From assembly GCA_036346255.1 (NCBI GenBank), contig JAYEVH010000143.1, positions 1 to 64,000 on the forward strand: a stretch of 64,000 bases of DNA, given 5' to 3'. Origin of the DNA: Ampelocalamus luodianensis (lineage: Eukaryota; Streptophyta; Magnoliopsida; Poales; Poaceae). Position 1 is the stretch's first letter; every line of letters starts with the position of its first letter. Shown piece after piece: positions 60,006 to 64,000 of this stretch. The position numbers and the translations under genes are program-made. The notes beneath the pieces were generated by a model. It saw nothing but the letters and a program-made list of their open reading frames with translations. It made no database searches and was not told the origin of the DNA.

Positions 60006-61650
60006 GTTGGTACCATCCCCGTGGAGCGGCAAGAGAGTCATGAAGCATAGTCCTAGAGTGCCGGTATGGCCCCTTAGAAGAAGAGCAAACCTAAGGTCTC
60101 TGTGACCGAGGCGGAAGTGGCGACCGCTGCCCCTAGCATCCCAAGGGCCAAGCGCGATCGACCTCCACAGCGGCGGCGGCGCCAAGGCGTGGAGGAGGAG
60201 AATCCATAAATCCATGCATAGAGATATCGTCGGGAGCGACACAGGCCACCGAGGTGTCCCTTCGAAAAATCACTGGCGGGCTAACTCCGCCCATGGCCCT
60301 GGCGTGATCAGGAAACATCGAGGCCTTTCAAAGGAGTTGGCGGACCTCGCCGGAAGTATTGAGCCTCGGCGACCATCAACGGTGGCCCCTGTAGTCTTGT
60401 CCCAGCTCGTGATCATCGCACAAGGATAGGCCACCAGAGGCGAGACCCCCTCGGTACCGCTAGCAGCACCACCAGGACCACTATTCCTGGGAGACCCGAA
60501 TTCCCCGCTAAGTGCAGGACTGGAGGTGACTCATTGGCTTGCAGGGTTCAAAATGCCAGACATCAAGCCATACGAGGGAAACACAGACCCCTCGGAATTC
60601 CTCTGGGTGTACGAGACCGCCATCGAGGCGACCGAGGGAGATGACACTACAAAGGCAAAATGGATTACCCATGCACTCAGGGGGTGGCGCTGACTTGGTT
60701 CTTCACCATCCCCCTAGTCCATATACGCGTGGGAACAGCTGCGGGACCTCGTGCATAACAACTTTCAAGGAAACTATGCTGAACCCAAGGACACGGGGCA
60801 TCTGTTCACGATAGAACAAGCCCCGAGTGAGTCCTTGCACAGCTTCTTCAAAAAGTTCATGGAGGTCAAGTGCCAGGTAAAGGGGGTCAATGAAACCACC
60901 GTTATCAATGCGATCACGTGTGGGCTACAAAAGGCCCCCCTGTCTGAAAGATTAGCTCGCAATCCTGTTCGCACGGTGACTGAGCTCTTCAACAAAATAG
61001 AAGAATATGCCCAGGCAGAGGAAGATAGCACCGAAGGCGAGGTCAGCGTCGGCCATGCAGCGCCACTACCATGCGGTCCGCCCAAGAAGGAGGACCCCGC
61101 GGTCACCACCACAGAGGCGACTACCAAACAATGGGCCAATGACTACCACTGAAAGGGGTGAGACGTGTACCATGTGGATGACGAAATACCCCCCAAATGG
61201 GGAAGGCGAGGAGGCCTAGGGGGTCATGGCCGTGGGCGCAATGGGGGCCGCCAATCGGACGCCAGGACCAGCGTTGGAGGCCCTCCGCTATTTTGCGATC
61301 TACATGGCGAAGGATCGCGCGCAACCAAGGATTGCCCCACCACGCGCCATGCGGGACTACATGAACCATGGCTAAGCAACCGGCGATCGTGAAGGCGAGG
61401 CGGAGGTGGGCAACCAGCTGCCCTCTTTGCGCAAAGACCGCATAGAGGAGGACGCGGGAGCACCGCAAATGATCATAAACATGATCACCGGAGGTTCCTC
61501 ACTCGGCATGACGTCAAAGAGACAGTGGCGTGAATACGCCTAAAAATACACCATGTCGTGATGTACCCCTCCATAAGTCACCTTGCTACTCCGATATACC
61601 GATCACTTTCGGACCCAAGAATGCCTGAGGCCTGTACTCCCCCCATCAAG
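60006..61650 (+). pseudogene. Tat-like gypsy gag and start of protease, truncated
   Basis: The plus strand carries a Retrotrans_gag region. MPDIKPYEGNTDPSEFLWVY is near 60560. LFTIEQAPSESLHSFFKKF (60800) and VNETTVINAITCGLQ follow. A Cys/His knuckle-like FCDLHGEGSRATKDCPTTR is at 61290. The start of the protease region is at 61465-61650 (MITGGSSLGMTSKRQW, then PITFGP). In-frame stops and frame changes are present. The coding region is cut at 61650 by another LTR. Confidence 0.75.
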
Positions 61651-64000
61651 TGTGATGACCCCAGTTTATTTGGCTTGTAATGCTTAACCAACCACCTGGC
61701 CCTAGCATCACAAATCAAATAAACCAAGCCTCGAGATATGTATACTTCCCAGAACTGCAGTATACACACCTCTTCACAAAATTATGCATCAACTCCATTC
61801 TAAACATAGAGTCCAAACATCACGATACCAAACAGAAGACAACAAAGTAGAGTTATTACAACAGAGGGCCGACCGGCCAAAATACAGCAGAACTAAATAA
61901 ACAGCGGAAGCAAAAGTGCCATAAGATGGCTATGAACAAAAGCCAATCAGTGTGCCTTAGCCCACAAGGCAACCAACCGGACCGCCAAGCTAGTCGTCCC
62001 AGAACCCGCACATCTCACGAGTAAGGCCCTTGGGGCTCACTGCCTCCTCTGCAACAAAAATATTAAGCAAAGCAAATGAGTACAAAAATATACTGCAAGG
62101 CGCGTGTGGACTAGCAGACCTATGCATAAACTACATGCAGGCTTATTTGAGTGGAGGCTGTATGGCTCATTTTAGCACAAAGCAATCTTTATTTGCAATA
62201 ATGTAATACATTTGAAAGCAAGTTGGTAATTCATTTTTATTGTTGAAATAACAACGGCAATATGATAAGTAGATAACAACATCACGGAAGTGACTAACCC
62301 ATTAGTCACCACGACCATAGCATGAATTACCCATTCATGCCACCCATATCAAGTTTTATTTTAAAGGTTGTAGTCTAGTTCTTGAGGCGTATCAGGCGTG
62401 TCCATTACCTAGGGCGAGGCTATTCGAATAGTTTTAACCACTGCAGGGTGTACCAATGTACCTACACTTGAGACCGCCTTTTGCCACAAAGCACACTTAG
62501 AAGGTATCAAGCGCAGCTAAGTCCTCGAGACATTTCCAATATTGTGTATTAACTACGAGCAGCTCGTATGGATGGAAATCCATACACTTACATGGTAAGC
62601 CGAAAAGACAACTACCCACAAAGGGTAAAGCTTTTGGACAACTACCATGCTCCCAACACCATCCCTCCTGCGACCCCTGCGACCGGGCCAATACACGCCA
62701 AAGTACTAGGTCAAGAGAGGTCCCATACCCTCTAGTGTGGTTAGCACGCAAAATGCTCGATCACGGTGGCACAAGTAACTCGGTCATAATGACTGGGCAC
62801 CATTCGATCACCAAAAGCACACCAACATACCGTTGTGCGAAGTCCAAATCATTTTATTTTCAGTTTTAGTTTCCAATTAAACATAGCATAAATCTTGAAA
62901 CACGAGTTATAATAATTTGTGTGATCAAGGTTCTGACTAAGTCGATAACGCCCTTTTCTACCATAACTAAGCATGTCTAAGCAGTTGAATTCGTATCTAC
63001 TAAGTGATAAGAGATCATCCAACGATCTCCAATCACGACAAATAACCTAGGCTCGGGTAGTAGAGGAATATCATTTACTGCAGTTATGCAACAAAAGGTC
63101 CACTAACCATAATTTAACACAAAATAGCAATGCATACATACAAGTTGCAAACAAAATATTAGTTTGAATATAAAGGGATTAACATGATCAAAGCGCTTGC
63201 ACGGTTCTTTGTTGCTCAATATGTTCTTTGAGACTCACTCTCGATAATACGAATCGTGCAATCTATCGATCGAGCAAAAGAACAAATAAGAACAAATAAC
63301 AGACAATAACCAAAATTCAATTTGATCCAATGAGCACAAATTTCACACAGCAGCTAGAGCATGATTTTACAAAATTTTAGAAGCAGAGAACATTTTATTT
63401 GGAGTTATGAAGAATTTTCTAGGAATTTTCTAAGTTAAAGATACATAATAACACCATTTTAATTAATTAACAAAATTTTATGAACAGAGACAAACTTAAA
63501 CTTATTCTGGTAAAAGTACATTAAAAATGAAAATTAACAAAATTGGTTTCAACTGATTTGGATCAAAATTGCATTAGTTATGAATTTCCTAAGTTTAATT
63601 GAATTAACGGATCAAAGAAATTTAATTGAAATCCTAAAAGCATAAAATTCTTTTCTACATTTGGCGAGCCACGCCAGCGGCCGGTGGGATCGAGCACGCT
63701 CGACCGGTCGACCTCGACCCGGCCGCAGAAGGTGGCGTCGACAACGTATTCTCGAATACGCCTTGAGTTTATTCTAGCGTATTCTAAAAGCGCGGCTCGT
63801 CCGACAACGGAGGAGCCAGCCGTGACCGCCGAGCTTCTGCGGTGAAGGAGAAGCAACGGCGCGGCTAAGGGCAAAAATGGAACCCTAACGCTATCGCGCA
63901 CCGTGAACACCGGTCGGTCGGAGGTGACTCGATGTGGCGCGACAGCGGCGGGCGGAGTACATGCTACGGTGGCGGCAGCGCCAAGCCGGCAGCGCTAAGC
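61651..64000 (-). mobile_element. Long gypsy LTR, reverse orientation, running off the window
   Basis: The plus strand starts TGTGATGACCCCAG. Its first kilobase matches the solo LTR at 36838 closely, including CTATTCGAATAG at 62420. No primer site precedes it, so it is a solo or 3' LTR rather than a 5' LTR. The left flank TCAAG (61646-61650) would be the target duplication. The GC-rich island begins at about 63660. No gene is seen. Confidence 0.8.

Noticed and set aside
61578..61769. Similar short open frames at 36783-36980 and 61578-61769
   Set aside because: They resemble each other because both lie at the same end of one LTR subfamily, not because they are a gene family.

Overview
The window is nuclear DNA of a flowering plant, most likely a grass. 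This is inferred from the repeat families (CACTA, MULE and Helitron elements, and Ty3/gypsy LTRs of several kb) and from the GC-rich gene fragments. I see no intact host gene, no rRNA or tRNA gene and no CRISPR array. Nearly everything is transposable-element sequence, inserted element into element. Most coding regions are broken by frameshifts and stops, so they are annotated as pseudogenes by domain. Coordinates of element ends come from visible termini and target-site duplications (TSDs) and may be off by a base.

Layout, 1 to about 42 kb. A minus-strand Ty3/gypsy element (integrase, RNase H, RT, protease, gag, a leader ORF, PBS) runs from the window edge to 5030. Its 5' LTR starts at 5031 and was split three times. 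First, a 15.3-kb CACTA transposon (6132-21404, TSD ATT) entered it; the CACTA transposase gene is itself split by a 6-kb solo LTR (14067-20123, TSD ATATC). Second, a solo LTR (22506-36768, TSD GCGAA) entered it and was then hit by an 8.5-kb MULE (27401-35947). Third, another solo LTR (36838-41122, TSD AGATG) entered it. The host LTR resumes after each insertion and ends near 42 kb.

The CACTA element has two minus-strand genes: a tnp2-type transposase, and a second gene joining an En/Spm-type Transposase_24-like region to a ULP1-like cysteine protease domain. It carries three arrays of the same short inverted repeats, one at each end and one between the genes. Each gene starts at a TATA box beside an array. 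The MULE has a parallel design: three copies of its terminal inverted repeat (two outer, one internal), a plant mobile domain (PMD) gene, a degenerate GRF-like zinc-finger gene, and a MuDR-type transposase that starts just after the internal copy.

Layout, 42 to 64 kb. After a stretch with GC-rich gene-like fragments comes a probable Helitron (44263-56477) carrying four phase-compatible exons of an unidentified gene. Its 3' part is interrupted by a minus-strand Ty1/copia element (49353-56332). A poorly explained spacer follows. Then comes a plus-strand Tat-like gypsy LTR with gag (59159-61650), cut in its protease region by another LTR of the long-LTR gypsy group (61651 to the window end).
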